14,791 nt of DNA, taken from contig DASUZB010000044.1 in assembly GCA_036377075.1 (NCBI GenBank), positions 1 through 14,791 on the forward strand, given 5' to 3'. Shown here piece by piece: positions 6,551-14,117 of this stretch. Source of the DNA: DASUZB01 sp036377075. GTDB lineage: Bacteria; Actinomycetota; CALGFH01. A model generated the notes under the pieces. It was not told the DNA's origin. It saw nothing but the letters and a program-made list of their open reading frames with translations, and searched no databases. The translations under genes were made by a program, and so were the position numbers. Position 1 is the stretch's first letter. Every line of letters begins with the position of its first letter.

Positions 6551-7312
6551 TCAGGTCGCCAGGTAGCCGCCGTCGACTGGGAGCACCGCGCCGGTGACGA
6601 AGCGGGCGTCGGGCCCGCTGAGGAAGGCGACCGCCCCGGCGACGTCGGCGGGCTCGCCCCAGCGGCCCATGGGGGTGCGCTCCACGATGCGCCGGGCGGC
6701 CTCCGGATCCTCGTGCAGGTCGGCGGTGAGGTCGGTGCGGATCCAGCCAGGCGCCACGGCGTTGACGCGGATGCCCTCGGGCGCCCACGCGACCGCCAGC
6801 GCCTTGGTGAGCTGCACTACGCCGCCTTTGCTGGCGGTGTAGGCGGGCACCGCCGGACCGCCGAGGAAGCTGAGCATCGAGGCGATGTTGACGATGCAGC
6901 CGCCGGAGCTGAGCAGCAGCGGCCGGGCGCTGACGCACGCCCGCATCGTGCCGATGAGGTTGACCTCCACGACCCGGGCGAACACCTCGGGCCGGTACTC
7001 GTCGAGGCGCTGGATCACGCCGGCGGCGTTGACCAGCACGTGCAGCTCGGCCTGGCCGGCGAGGAAGTGCTCGAGGTCGTCGCCGCGGGTGATGTCGACC
7101 TCGGCGGTGCCGGCGACGGCCGCCAGTGACGGCGGGGTCTCGGCGGCGCGCAGCCCGGCCACCGTCACCCTCGCCCCGAGGGCCGCGAACTTCTCGCCGA
7201 TGGCGGCGCCGATCCCGCTGGTCCCGCCGATCACCACGACGGCGTGGCCGCGGAACGGGAACTGCCCCGCCACCGCCTCGGACGCGACCGCAACCTGCTC
7301 CGACTCGTTCAC
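6551..7312 (-). CDS. Short-chain dehydrogenase/reductase (SDR)
   Basis: The protein has 253 residues from GTG 7310-7312, preceded by AGGA three bases upstream; an in-frame GTG at 7346-7348 would add 12 residues. It is a complete classical SDR: NAD(P)-binding GGTSGIG (29-35), NAAG (95-98), catalytic Asn118, Ser145, Tyr158 and Lys162 (YTASK), and the PGWIRT segment (189-193) after them. The ending PVDGGYLAT is typical of FabG-like and sugar/alcohol dehydrogenases of this length. It oxidises or reduces a hydroxyl/keto group with NAD(P)H; the substrate is unknown. It is first in the minus-strand group with the cupin and LysR. A role preparing the alpha-hydroxyketone for the cupin, or handling a sugar, would fit the locus but is inference. 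Confidence 0.9.
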   Translation of the reverse strand: MNESEQVAVASEAVAGQFPFRGHAVVVIGGTSGIGAAIGEKFAALGARVTVAGLRAAETPPSLAAVAGTAEVDITRGDDLEHFLAGQAELHVLVNAAGVIQRLDEYRPEVFARVVEVNLIGTMRACVSARPLLLSSGGCIVNIASMLSFLGGPAVPAYTASKGGVVQLTKALAVAWAPEGIRVNAVAPGWIRTDLTADLHEDPEAARRIVERTPMGRWGEPADVAGAVAFLSGPDARFVTGAVLPVDGGYLAT

Positions 7313-7398
7313 GATCCTGATTGAACCAAACGGCGCGGGCGCGGCCACGGTCGGCGCGCCAACTGCGAATAGGACCCATACGCTGCGGAGATGGTTCG

Positions 7399-7432
7399 TT
7401 GACAGGCATTTTGGAACAACCGACGATCGTCG
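7399..7432 (+). promoter_or_regulatory. Candidate promoter and 12-bp palindromic operator for the transporter operon
   Basis: A perfect TTGACA (7399-7404) is followed after 17 bases by GACGAT (7422-7427), a weak -10. A perfect 12-bp palindrome CGACGATCGTCG (7421-7432) covers that -10, which is where a repressor would act. The transporter start codon is 45 bases further on. TGGTTC occurs at 7392-7397, and again in inverted orientation at 7323-7328 in front of the SDR, so the divergent pair may share a regulator. The -10 match is poor, so confidence is limited. Confidence 0.45.
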
Positions 7433-7476
7433 TGGGCAGGGAGCCGCCTCCCGGAGCGTGACGGAAAGGAGCTGCC

Positions 7477-8787
7477 ATGGTCCCCCGTGTGACCCGTCGG
7501 GACGTGCTGCGGGGTGGCCTGCTGGGCGCCGCCGCGCTGGCCGCTCCCGGGCTGCTCGCCGCCTGCGACAAGGGCACCTCCTCGAGCGGCGGCGGCGCGA
7601 GCAGCGGCGGCAAGGCCAAGGTACGGATGTGGACCTGGTACACCGAGCAGCAGGAGCAGTGGCCCAAGCTGATCCAGGAGTTCCAGGCGTCGCACCCGAA
7701 CATCGTCATCGAGAACCGGATCATCGACTACGACGCCTACCTGCCGGCGCTGCAGGCGTCGGTCTCGGCGGGTGACCCGCCTGAGATCTTCGGGCCCCAC
7801 GTCCTGGCCATCACGTACGGCAAGAACGGCATCGCGGCCGACCTCAAGGCCGAGCTGGGCGAGCAGTTCCTGGCGGACTTCTTCAAGTCGACCAGGGACG
7901 AGTACAGCGACAACGGCAAGCAGTACGCCATCGGCTGGATGGCGCAGACCTTCGGGATCTTCTACGACCCGGCCATCTTCGCTCGCGCCAAGGTCGACGT
8001 CCCGGAGACCTGGGACGACCTGATCAGGGTGTCCAACCAGATCAAGGGCAGCACCGGCCTGCTGCCCTGCGTGCTGGCCAACAACCAGGGCGGCGTCGCC
8101 ACCGACTTCGTCCTGCCGCTGATCACCCAGGCGTCCGACAACCCGCAGCTGGTGCTCGACCTCGACTACGGGCGCAACGGCGCGCGCTGGGACGACCCGA
8201 AGGTGATCGAGGCGCTGACCAAGACCGAGGAGCTGGTCAAGGGCGGCGCCTTCGCGCCGAACATGAACGGCATCGACGACGAGCAGGCCCAGCGGCTGCT
8301 CTACACCGGCAAGGCCGCGATGTTCTACTCGGGCTCCTGGACCCCGCAGGGCTTCGCCGCCAACGCCAAGAAGCCGTTCCTGCAGCGCTACAAGGTGATG
8401 CAGACCCCCGCATGGACGTCGGGAGCGCGGCACTGGTGCGGCAACCAGGCGGGCGCGGGGCTCTCGGTCAGCGCCAAGAGCAAGAACATGGACGCGGCGC
8501 TCGAGTTCATCAAGTTCCTGTACGAGCCGGCGCGCTACGCCAAGACCATGAACGACTCCAACAGCATGCCCTCCACCCAGGCGGTGGTCGACCAGGTGAG
8601 CGACCCGATCGTCAAGGTGATGACCTCGTGGCTGCTCGACGGCAACGGGGCGCCGCACATCCTGTTCGGCAAGGGCTCCTCGGGCGCGGCGACCAACGCC
8701 TTCACCGCGCTGCTCGGCGGCCAGTCCCCGCCACAGAAGGTCGCCAAGACGGTCCAGGCGGAGGTCGAGAAGGCCCGGACCCGGTGA
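7477..8787 (+). CDS. ABC sugar transporter, substrate-binding lipoprotein (family 1)
   Basis: The protein has 436 residues, starting at ATG 7477 with GGAAAGGAG five bases upstream. The N-terminus carries a twin-arginine pattern (TRRDVL, 6-11) and a lipobox LLAAC, so Cys30 should be lipidated and the mature protein held on the outer face of the membrane. A Ser/Gly linker (34-46) precedes a family-1 extracellular solute-binding fold: VRMWTWYTEQQEQWPKLIQEFQASHPNI at the start, GDPPEIFGPH near 95, and the late TGKAAMFYSGSW and EFIKFLYEP segments typical of oligosaccharide binders. It captures a sugar, oligosaccharide or glycoside for the two permeases that follow. Its stop overlaps the first permease start (GTGA). 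The beta-glucosidase later in the operon suggests a beta-linked glycoside as ligand. Confidence 0.92.
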   Translation: MVPRVTRRDVLRGGLLGAAALAAPGLLAACDKGTSSSGGGASSGGKAKVRMWTWYTEQQEQWPKLIQEFQASHPNIVIENRIIDYDAYLPALQASVSAGDPPEIFGPHVLAITYGKNGIAADLKAELGEQFLADFFKSTRDEYSDNGKQYAIGWMAQTFGIFYDPAIFARAKVDVPETWDDLIRVSNQIKGSTGLLPCVLANNQGGVATDFVLPLITQASDNPQLVLDLDYGRNGARWDDPKVIEALTKTEELVKGGAFAPNMNGIDDEQAQRLLYTGKAAMFYSGSWTPQGFAANAKKPFLQRYKVMQTPAWTSGARHWCGNQAGAGLSVSAKSKNMDAALEFIKFLYEPARYAKTMNDSNSMPSTQAVVDQVSDPIVKVMTSWLLDGNGAPHILFGKGSSGAATNAFTALLGGQSPPQKVAKTVQAEVEKARTR

Positions 8788-9680
8788 CGGCACGAACGCG
8801 CGAAGGGGCGGTCGGCTACCTGTTCGTGCTGCCGATCGCGGCGTTCTTCGTGATGTTCGTCGGCTACCCCTTCCTGCGCGCGTTCTACCTGAGCCTGACC
8901 GAGTGGTCCGGCTTCGCCACGCCACACTTCGTCGGGCTGCGCAACTTCCACTCGCTGCTGGGCGACCCGGTGTTCTGGAAGGCGCTGCGCACCACCCTGC
9001 TCTACACCGCGGTGACCACCATCCTGCAGACCACCCTGCCGCTGCTGCTGGCCGTGTTCCTGAACGCCGGCTGGCGCGGCTCGGTGGTCTTCCGGACGCT
9101 GCTGTTCATCCCGGTCGTCATCTCGTTCGTGGTCACCGCCCTGCTGTGGCAGCTCATCTACGACCCGAATTTCGGCAGCCTGAACCGCGTGCTGCACGAC
9201 GTCGGGCTGGGGGCGCTGGCGCACCCGTGGCTCGCCGACCCCTCGACCGTCCTGCCGGCGATCATCGCGGTATCGCTGTGGCAGTCGGTCGGCTTCTTCA
9301 TGCTCATCTTCCTGGCCGGGCTCCAGGGGATCGACCTGACGTTGTACGAGGCCGCGCGCATCGACGGGGCCAACGTGCGGCAGCAGTTCCTGAGGATCAC
9401 CGTGCCGATGCTGCGCACGGTCACCGGCGTGGTGGTGCTGCTCAACCTGATCAACGGCCTCAACACCTTCGACATCATCTACGTGATGACCGGCGGCGGT
9501 CCCAACCGTGCCTCGGAGGTGCTGGGGACCTACCTCTACAAGCTCGCCTTCGGCACCGAGTCGGGAGCCACGCCGGCCTTCGGCTACGCCACCGCCATCA
9601 GCATGGTCATCTTCGTGCTGTGCATCGTGGTCACCCTGGCGCAGCTGCGGATCGCGAGGAGGGCACGCATTGTCGGTTGA
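8784..9680 (+). CDS. ABC sugar transporter permease (MalF/UgpA type)
   Basis: The protein has 298 residues. The start is GTG 8784, overlapping the binding-protein stop by four bases (GTGA), which implies coupled translation. About six membrane helices are seen (near 10-35, 71-95, 104-126, 156-180, 211-230 and 265-289). The cytoplasmic EAA loop at 189-208 (EAARIDGANVRQQFLRITVP) is the docking site for the ABC ATPase. The N-terminal GYLFVLPIAAFFVMFVGYPFLRAFYLSL is standard for this permease family. It forms a heterodimeric channel with the next gene product. No ATPase gene occurs in the window, so a shared ATPase of the MsiK kind, as in other actinobacteria, probably powers it. Confidence 0.94.
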   Translation: MTARTREGAVGYLFVLPIAAFFVMFVGYPFLRAFYLSLTEWSGFATPHFVGLRNFHSLLGDPVFWKALRTTLLYTAVTTILQTTLPLLLAVFLNAGWRGSVVFRTLLFIPVVISFVVTALLWQLIYDPNFGSLNRVLHDVGLGALAHPWLADPSTVLPAIIAVSLWQSVGFFMLIFLAGLQGIDLTLYEAARIDGANVRQQFLRITVPMLRTVTGVVVLLNLINGLNTFDIIYVMTGGGPNRASEVLGTYLYKLAFGTESGATPAFGYATAISMVIFVLCIVVTLAQLRIARRARIVG

Positions 9681-10596
9681 GGCGCCGGGCGCCGCGCGGC
9701 CCGCGGCCCGGCGCCTCGCCGGCCCGGGCGGTCAGCGCGAGGGTCGCTACCGCACCCCGCCCGCCATCCGACGGCGCCGCGCCGCCCGCCGCTCTGCCGG
9801 CTACGTGCTGCTGGTCGCGCTCTCGGGGGCCGCGGTCTACCCGTTCGTCTGGATGGTGCTGACCTCGCTGCGCCCCCGCGACACCGTCTTCAGCGGCGGC
9901 TTCGTGCCGGACCGTTTCACCTTCGGCGCGTATACCCGCGCATGGTCGCTGCTCGACTTCCCCTCCCACTTCATGACCAGCGTGGTGGTCACGGCGCTGA
10001 CCGTCGTGGTGGTGCTCGCGCTCGCGACCCTGGCGGGCTACAGCTTCGCCAAGCTGCGCTTCCCCGGGAAGCAGGTGATCTACGTCGTCCTGCTGAGCAC
10101 GCTGATGCTGCCCGCGACCGCGCTGATCCTGCCCCTGTTCCTGCAGATGAAGAACCTCGGGCTGCTCAACACGCGGCAGGGCCTGATCCTGGTCTACATC
10201 GGCGTCTCGCTGCCGTTCGCGATGTTCCTCATGCGCGCCTTCTTCGAGACGCTGCCCGACGAGCTGATCCAGGCGGCGCGCGTCGACGGCGCCGGCGAGT
10301 TCAGGATCTTCTGGCGGATCATGCTGCCGCTGGCCGCGCCGGGGGTTGCGACCGTGGTGGTCTTCCAGTTCCTCGCCACCTGGAACGAATTCCTCTTGGC
10401 CAACACGCTGCTGCAGAACACCGCCCTGCTGCCGCTGCAGCCGCACCTGTTCACCGTGACGCGCAGCCAGCACGCCACCGACTGGACCCTGATGTGCGCC
10501 GCCCTGACCATGTCGGTGCTGCCGATCGTGCTCGTGTACGTGCGCATGCAGAAGCGCTTCGTGGCCGGCCTCACCCTCGGCGCGACCAAGTACTGA
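9670..10596 (+). CDS. ABC sugar transporter permease (MalG/UgpE type)
   Basis: The protein has 308 residues. The start is TTG 9670, picked because AGGAGGG (9657-9663) lies six bases before it; this overlaps the first permease gene by 11 bases. Upstream in-frame codons read as nonsense shadow sequence. A basic, Pro/Ala-rich cytoplasmic tail of about 44 residues precedes the first membrane helix (GYVLLVALSGAAVYPFVWMVLTSL), longer than usual for the family. Further helices lie near 103-123, 136-158, 172-190, 222-243 and 275-293. The EAA loop at 201-220 (QAARVDGAGEFRIFWRIMLP) and the C-terminal QKRFVAGLTLGATK are typical of MalG-like permeases. It pairs with the preceding permease. Confidence 0.93.
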   Translation: MSVEAPGAARPAARRLAGPGGQREGRYRTPPAIRRRRAARRSAGYVLLVALSGAAVYPFVWMVLTSLRPRDTVFSGGFVPDRFTFGAYTRAWSLLDFPSHFMTSVVVTALTVVVVLALATLAGYSFAKLRFPGKQVIYVVLLSTLMLPATALILPLFLQMKNLGLLNTRQGLILVYIGVSLPFAMFLMRAFFETLPDELIQAARVDGAGEFRIFWRIMLPLAAPGVATVVVFQFLATWNEFLLANTLLQNTALLPLQPHLFTVTRSQHATDWTLMCAALTMSVLPIVLVYVRMQKRFVAGLTLGATKY

Positions 10597-10624
10597 CCCC
10601 TGACACCCGACGGAAAGGCTCCAG

Positions 10625-11479
10625 TTGCCCGTTCCAAGCGGCATCCGGTACATCGAGATCGGCGTCAGCGACCTGGCCCGCTCGCTCGACTTCTACCAGG
10701 GTCTGCTCGGGTTCCGCCCGGCGGGCGACGTCTCCTGGTCGCGCGCGGACCGGGTCCGCTGGCTGTCGGCCGGGCCCGCGCTGGTCAAGCTCGTCGGCGT
10801 CGGGTCCGGGGACCTCGGCGGCTGGCGCTACGACGACGACCTGCAGCTCGGCATCCGGCACGTCGGCTGGAAGGTCGGCGAGGTCGACCTGCAGGCGGAG
10901 CGGCTGCGCGAGGGCGGGGTCGAGTTCACCGTCGAGCCCGAGGACGCCGTCGGCGAGGTGCGGCTGGCGTTCTTCCGCGACCCGGACGGCGCCCTGCTGG
11001 AGATCATCGACGGGCACCTGCACTACCACACCACCTGGTCGGCGGAGCTGGCGGAGCGGGAGCGGGCCGCCGCCGAGCGGCGCCCGCGCGGCGCCGGCCC
11101 GAGCTTCGACCACGTCGCCGTGACGGTCTCCGACCTGGACGCGACCCTAGGGTTCTACCGGGACGTCCTCGGCTACCAGGTGATCGGCCAGCTCGACCTC
11201 GGCGGCCCCACCGGGTTCCTGATCACCTACCTGCAGGCGGGCGGGGTGGTCCTGGAGGTGTTCACCTTCGACGCGCCCAAGACCGCCAACCCCTGGACGC
11301 CGCGGGAGCCGAGGCTGGGGCTGCGCCACATCGGCATCGGCGTGGACGACCCGGACGCGACCCTGCGGCGGCTCGCCGCGGCCGGCGCCCGCGAGGTCGG
11401 CGGCGGCGCGGACGGCGAGGCGGGCAGGCTGCTGACCGACCTGGACGGCATCCCGCTGCGCGCGGTGCCGGCCCGATGA
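10625..11479 (+). CDS. Two-domain VOC (glyoxalase/extradiol dioxygenase-fold) protein
   Basis: The protein has 284 residues. The start is TTG 10625 with GGAAAGG six bases upstream, and the gap from the permease stop is 28 bases. Two vicinal-oxygen-chelate domains lie in tandem: residues about 7-132 (IRYIEIGVSDLARSLDFYQGLLGF ... FFRDPDGALLEIID) and 159-281 (FDHVAVTVSDLDATLGFYRDVLGY ... LTDLDGIPLRAV). Likely metal ligands differ between halves. The first half has Glu11 where His is usual, then His79 and Glu126. The second has His163, Glu211 and His235, but Leu/Arg where the last Glu is usual. VOC proteins include extradiol dioxygenases, glyoxalases, epimerases and resistance proteins. In this operon a role on the aglycone or a sugar-derived dicarbonyl is plausible, but none can be assigned. 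It overlaps the next gene by ATGA. Confidence 0.85.
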   Translation: MPVPSGIRYIEIGVSDLARSLDFYQGLLGFRPAGDVSWSRADRVRWLSAGPALVKLVGVGSGDLGGWRYDDDLQLGIRHVGWKVGEVDLQAERLREGGVEFTVEPEDAVGEVRLAFFRDPDGALLEIIDGHLHYHTTWSAELAERERAAAERRPRGAGPSFDHVAVTVSDLDATLGFYRDVLGYQVIGQLDLGGPTGFLITYLQAGGVVLEVFTFDAPKTANPWTPREPRLGLRHIGIGVDDPDATLRRLAAAGAREVGGGADGEAGRLLTDLDGIPLRAVPAR

Positions 11480-12441
11480 GCCCCGGCGCCGGCGCGGCCG
11501 GGTTCGGCAGGCGGCCGCTCGGGAGCACGGGCCTGGAGGTCACCCCGGTCTGCGTCGGGGGCGGACCGCTCGGCAGCATGCCGGAGAACTTCGGCTACGA
11601 GGTCAGCGCCGAGCAGGGCGTCCGGACGGCGCGGCGGGTCCTCCAGGGGCCGTTCAACTTCATCGACACCGCCGCGGGCTACTCGGGCGGCGAGAGCGAG
11701 CGGCGCATCGGCGCCGCCCTCGCCGAGGCCGGCGGCCTACCCGAGGGCTTCGTGCTGGCGACCAAGGTCGACCCCGACGGGGACACCGGCGACTTCTCCG
11801 GCGCCCAGGTGCGGCGCTCGGCCGAGGGAAGCCTGGAGCGCCTCGGCCTGGAGCGACTGCAGCTGCTGTACCTGCACGACCCCGAGGTGATCAGCTTCGC
11901 CGACGGCATGGCCCCCGGCGGGCCGGTGGAGGCGCTCGTGGAGCTCCAGCGGGAGGGCCTGGTCGAGCACCTCGGCGTGGCCGGCGGCCCGGTGGAGCTG
12001 ATGGCCCGCTACCTGCGGACCGGCGTGTTCGAGGTGCTGATCACCCATAACCGCTGGACGCTGGTCGACCGCTCCGCCAGCGACCTGCTCGACGAGGCCG
12101 TTGCCCTGGGCGTCGGCGTGGTCAACGGCGCGCCCTTCGGCGGGGGCATCCTCGCCAAGGGCAGCGGCGCCTGCTCCACCTACGCCTACCAGCCTGCGGA
12201 CGACGAGGTGCTGCGCCGCATCCGCGCGATGGAGGCCGCCTGTGCCGAGCACGGCGTGCCGATCGCCGCGGCGGCGCTGCAGTTCTCCCTGCGGGACCCG
12301 CACATCACCTCGACCATCATCGGCATCTCCCGCCCGGAGCGGGTCGACGAGACCGTCCACCTCGCGAGCCTGCCCGTCCCGCCGGAGCTGTGGGAGGCGC
12401 TGGAGCCGCTCGCCGCGCCGAAGGAGTTGTGGCAGTGGTGA
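11476..12441 (+). CDS. Aldo/keto reductase, D-threo-aldose/L-fucose dehydrogenase-like
   Basis: The protein has 321 residues. ATG 11476 overlaps the VOC gene stop (ATGA), so translation is probably coupled; no separate ribosome site is visible. It has the aldo/keto reductase barrel with the full catalytic set: Asp64 (NFIDTAAGY), Tyr69, Lys97 (LATKVD) and His134 (LYLHDPE). The beginning GRRPLGSTGLEVTPVCVGGGPLG and the ending SFSLRDPHITSTIIGISRPERVDE-like block (LQFSLRDPHITSTIIGIS here) are normal for the family. The closest types I recall are D-threo-aldose 1-dehydrogenases, which oxidise L-fucose, D-arabinose and similar sugars to lactones with NAD(P). In this operon it probably acts on the sugar released by the glucosidase or on a carbonyl of the aglycone. 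The family is secure, the substrate is not. Confidence 0.9.
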   Translation: MSPGAGAAGFGRRPLGSTGLEVTPVCVGGGPLGSMPENFGYEVSAEQGVRTARRVLQGPFNFIDTAAGYSGGESERRIGAALAEAGGLPEGFVLATKVDPDGDTGDFSGAQVRRSAEGSLERLGLERLQLLYLHDPEVISFADGMAPGGPVEALVELQREGLVEHLGVAGGPVELMARYLRTGVFEVLITHNRWTLVDRSASDLLDEAVALGVGVVNGAPFGGGILAKGSGACSTYAYQPADDEVLRRIRAMEAACAEHGVPIAAAALQFSLRDPHITSTIIGISRPERVDETVHLASLPVPPELWEALEPLAAPKELWQW

Positions 12442-13859
12442 CACCCGACGACCACGAGGACGGCCTGCTCCGCTTCCCGGAGGGGTTCGTCTGGGGCGCT
12501 GCGACCGCCAGCTACCAGATCGAGGGCGCCGTCGCTGAGGGCGGCCGCGGGCACTCGATCTGGGACACCTTCGCGCACCGGCCGGGCACGATCCACAACG
12601 GCGACACCGGCGACGTCGCCGACGACCACTACCACCGCTACGCCGAGGACGTGGCCCTGCTGGCCGAGCTGGGCGCGACCCACTACCGCTTCTCGGTGGC
12701 GTGGCCGCGGCTGCAGCCCAGCGGGCGCGGTCCCCTCAACCCGGCGGGCCTCGACTTCTACCAGCGGCTGGTCGACGCCCTGCTGGAGGCGGGGGTGCAG
12801 CCCTGGATCACCCTGTACCACTGGGACCTGCCGCAGGTGCTGGAGGACGCCGGCGGCTGGCCGGAGCGCGACACCGCGTGGCGCTTCGCCGAGTACGCGG
12901 ACGCGGTGTACGAGCGGCTGCGCGACCGCATCGCCTGGTGGACCACCCTCAACGAGCCGTGGTGCGCCGCCTACCTCGGCTACGCCGACGGGACCCACGC
13001 GCCGGGGAGGACCGAGCCCGCCGCGGCCGTCCGCGCCGCGCACCACCTGCTGCTCGGGCATGGGCTTGCGCTCCAGGCGATGCGCGCCCACGGCCCCGGC
13101 GCCGGTGGCGCCTCGTTCGGGATCACCCTGAATCTGTATCCGATGGACCCAGCCAGCGACCGGAAGGCCGACCTCGACGCCGCCCGCCGCATCGACGGGC
13201 TCTTCAACCGGCAGTTCCTCGACCCGGTGCTGCGCGGCCGCTACCCCGAGGACCTGCTCGACGACCTCTCCCCGGCGACCGACACCGCGCACGTCCACGA
13301 GGGTGACGAGCGGACCATCGGGCAGCCGCTCGACTTCCTCGGCATCAACTACTACAGCCGCATGGTGGTCCGCGCCGGCGACGGCCCGCGCCACCGGCCG
13401 GGCTCCACCTCGGTGTGGGTCGGCAGCAACGACGTGGAGTTCGTCTCGCGCGACGTCCCGCGCACCGCGATGGGCTGGGAGATCGACGCGCAGGGCCTGT
13501 ACGACGTCCTCAGCCGCGTGCAGCGGGACTACGGCCCGCTGCCGCTGTACGTGACCGAGAACGGCGCCGCCTTCGCCGACGAGGTCGGCGACGACGGCAC
13601 CGTGGCCGACCCGCTCCGGGTCGCCTACCTGGACAGCCATTTCCGCACCGCGCACCGGGCCATCGCCGACGGCATCGACCTGCGTGGCTACTTCGTGTGG
13701 ACGCTGATGGACAATTTCGAGTGGGCGCGCGGCTACAGCATGCGGTTCGGGCTGGTATACGTCGACCACCCCACCCAGCGCCGCACCCCCAAGCAGAGCG
13801 CCCGCTGGTTCAGCGAGGTCACCCGCCGCAACGGCCTCCCCGCCCGGGAACCCTCCTAG
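12435..13859 (+). CDS. GH1 beta-glucosidase
   Basis: The protein has 474 residues. GTG 12435 is taken as start because AAGGAG (12421-12426) lies eight bases upstream; GTG 12438 (GTGA overlap with the AKR stop) is equally possible and removes one residue. It is a complete glycoside hydrolase family 1 enzyme: FPEGFVWGAATASYQIEGA (14-32), acid/base Glu174 in TLNEP, nucleophile Glu375 in YVTENGAA, NYYSR (305-309), and the aglycone-side WTLMDNFEWARGYSMRFGLVYVD-type block near the C-terminus. There is no signal peptide, so it is cytoplasmic. It cleaves terminal beta-linked glucose (or galactose/fucose) from oligosaccharides or aryl glycosides with retention of configuration. As the last gene of the transporter operon it probably hydrolyses the imported substrate. 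Its TAG stop overlaps the stop of the opposing Rieske relic. Confidence 0.96.
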   Translation: MVTPDDHEDGLLRFPEGFVWGAATASYQIEGAVAEGGRGHSIWDTFAHRPGTIHNGDTGDVADDHYHRYAEDVALLAELGATHYRFSVAWPRLQPSGRGPLNPAGLDFYQRLVDALLEAGVQPWITLYHWDLPQVLEDAGGWPERDTAWRFAEYADAVYERLRDRIAWWTTLNEPWCAAYLGYADGTHAPGRTEPAAAVRAAHHLLLGHGLALQAMRAHGPGAGGASFGITLNLYPMDPASDRKADLDAARRIDGLFNRQFLDPVLRGRYPEDLLDDLSPATDTAHVHEGDERTIGQPLDFLGINYYSRMVVRAGDGPRHRPGSTSVWVGSNDVEFVSRDVPRTAMGWEIDAQGLYDVLSRVQRDYGPLPLYVTENGAAFADEVGDDGTVADPLRVAYLDSHFRTAHRAIADGIDLRGYFVWTLMDNFEWARGYSMRFGLVYVDHPTQRRTPKQSARWFSEVTRRNGLPAREPS

Positions 13860-14080
13860 CGGGCCAGCCGGACCTCCACCTTGCCGTCGCGCACCCGGGT
13901 GAGGTAGGCGGGCTGCGGCGCAGTGGCTGGGCCGTGCAGCAACGCTCCGTCGTCGAGGCTGAAGGTACTCCCGTGGCATGGGCACACCACGCTGGTGTCG
14001 TGGGAGAAATCGCCCCCGTGTAGCGGGCATCCCCGGTGGTTGCACCGGTTGGAGATCGCGTGGATGGTGGCGCCACGCCT
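13856..14080 (-). pseudogene. 3' relic of a Rieske [2Fe-2S] protein gene
   Basis: Read on the minus strand, this frame gives a convincing Rieske domain end: ATIHAISNRCNHRGCPLHGG, then VVCPCHGSTF, then GPATAPQPAYLTRVRDGKVEVRLAR and a TAG stop. All four cluster ligands are present (Cys and His of CNH; Cys and His of CPCH). It lacks a beginning. Going upstream, homology stops near 14071, the frame meets TAG at 14105-14107, and no ATG, GTG or TTG lies between. The N-terminal strands (and any fused domain such as the DUF2231 seen in similar actinobacterial proteins) are gone, replaced by the promoter and start of the HAD gene. It is probably a truncated, non-functional remnant. Its stop shares two bases with the opposing GH1 stop. 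Confidence 0.75.
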
Positions 14081-14105
14081 CAGCCGAGCCCTGTGACCAT
14101 CGCCC

Positions 14106-14111
14106 TACACT
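14106..14111 (+). promoter_or_regulatory. Candidate -10 box giving a leaderless HAD message
   Basis: TACACT fits the TANNNT -10 pattern and ends six bases before the A of ATG 14118. Transcription would then begin at or next to the start codon, and no ribosome site is present before that ATG. No clear -35 is seen. Leaderless messages are common in actinobacteria. Confidence 0.45.
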
Positions 14112-14117
14112 GCCTGC

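Noticed and set aside
4956..6566. Long plus-strand open frame (536 codons) opposite LysR and cupin
   Set aside because: Its composition is that of an antisense shadow (Arg, Gly, Asp, Val, His). The minus strand holds clear LysR and cupin proteins with ribosome sites.
6534..7724. N-terminal extension of the cupin frame up to 7724 (565 codons in all)
   Set aside because: Only the last 168 residues are protein-like. The upstream part is a shadow of the SDR and of the intergenic region, and a strong ribosome site marks ATG 6533.
7309..8925. Minus-strand open frame of 538 codons over the binding-protein gene
   Set aside because: It is antisense to a complete, well-recognised lipoprotein and has no domain or start signal.
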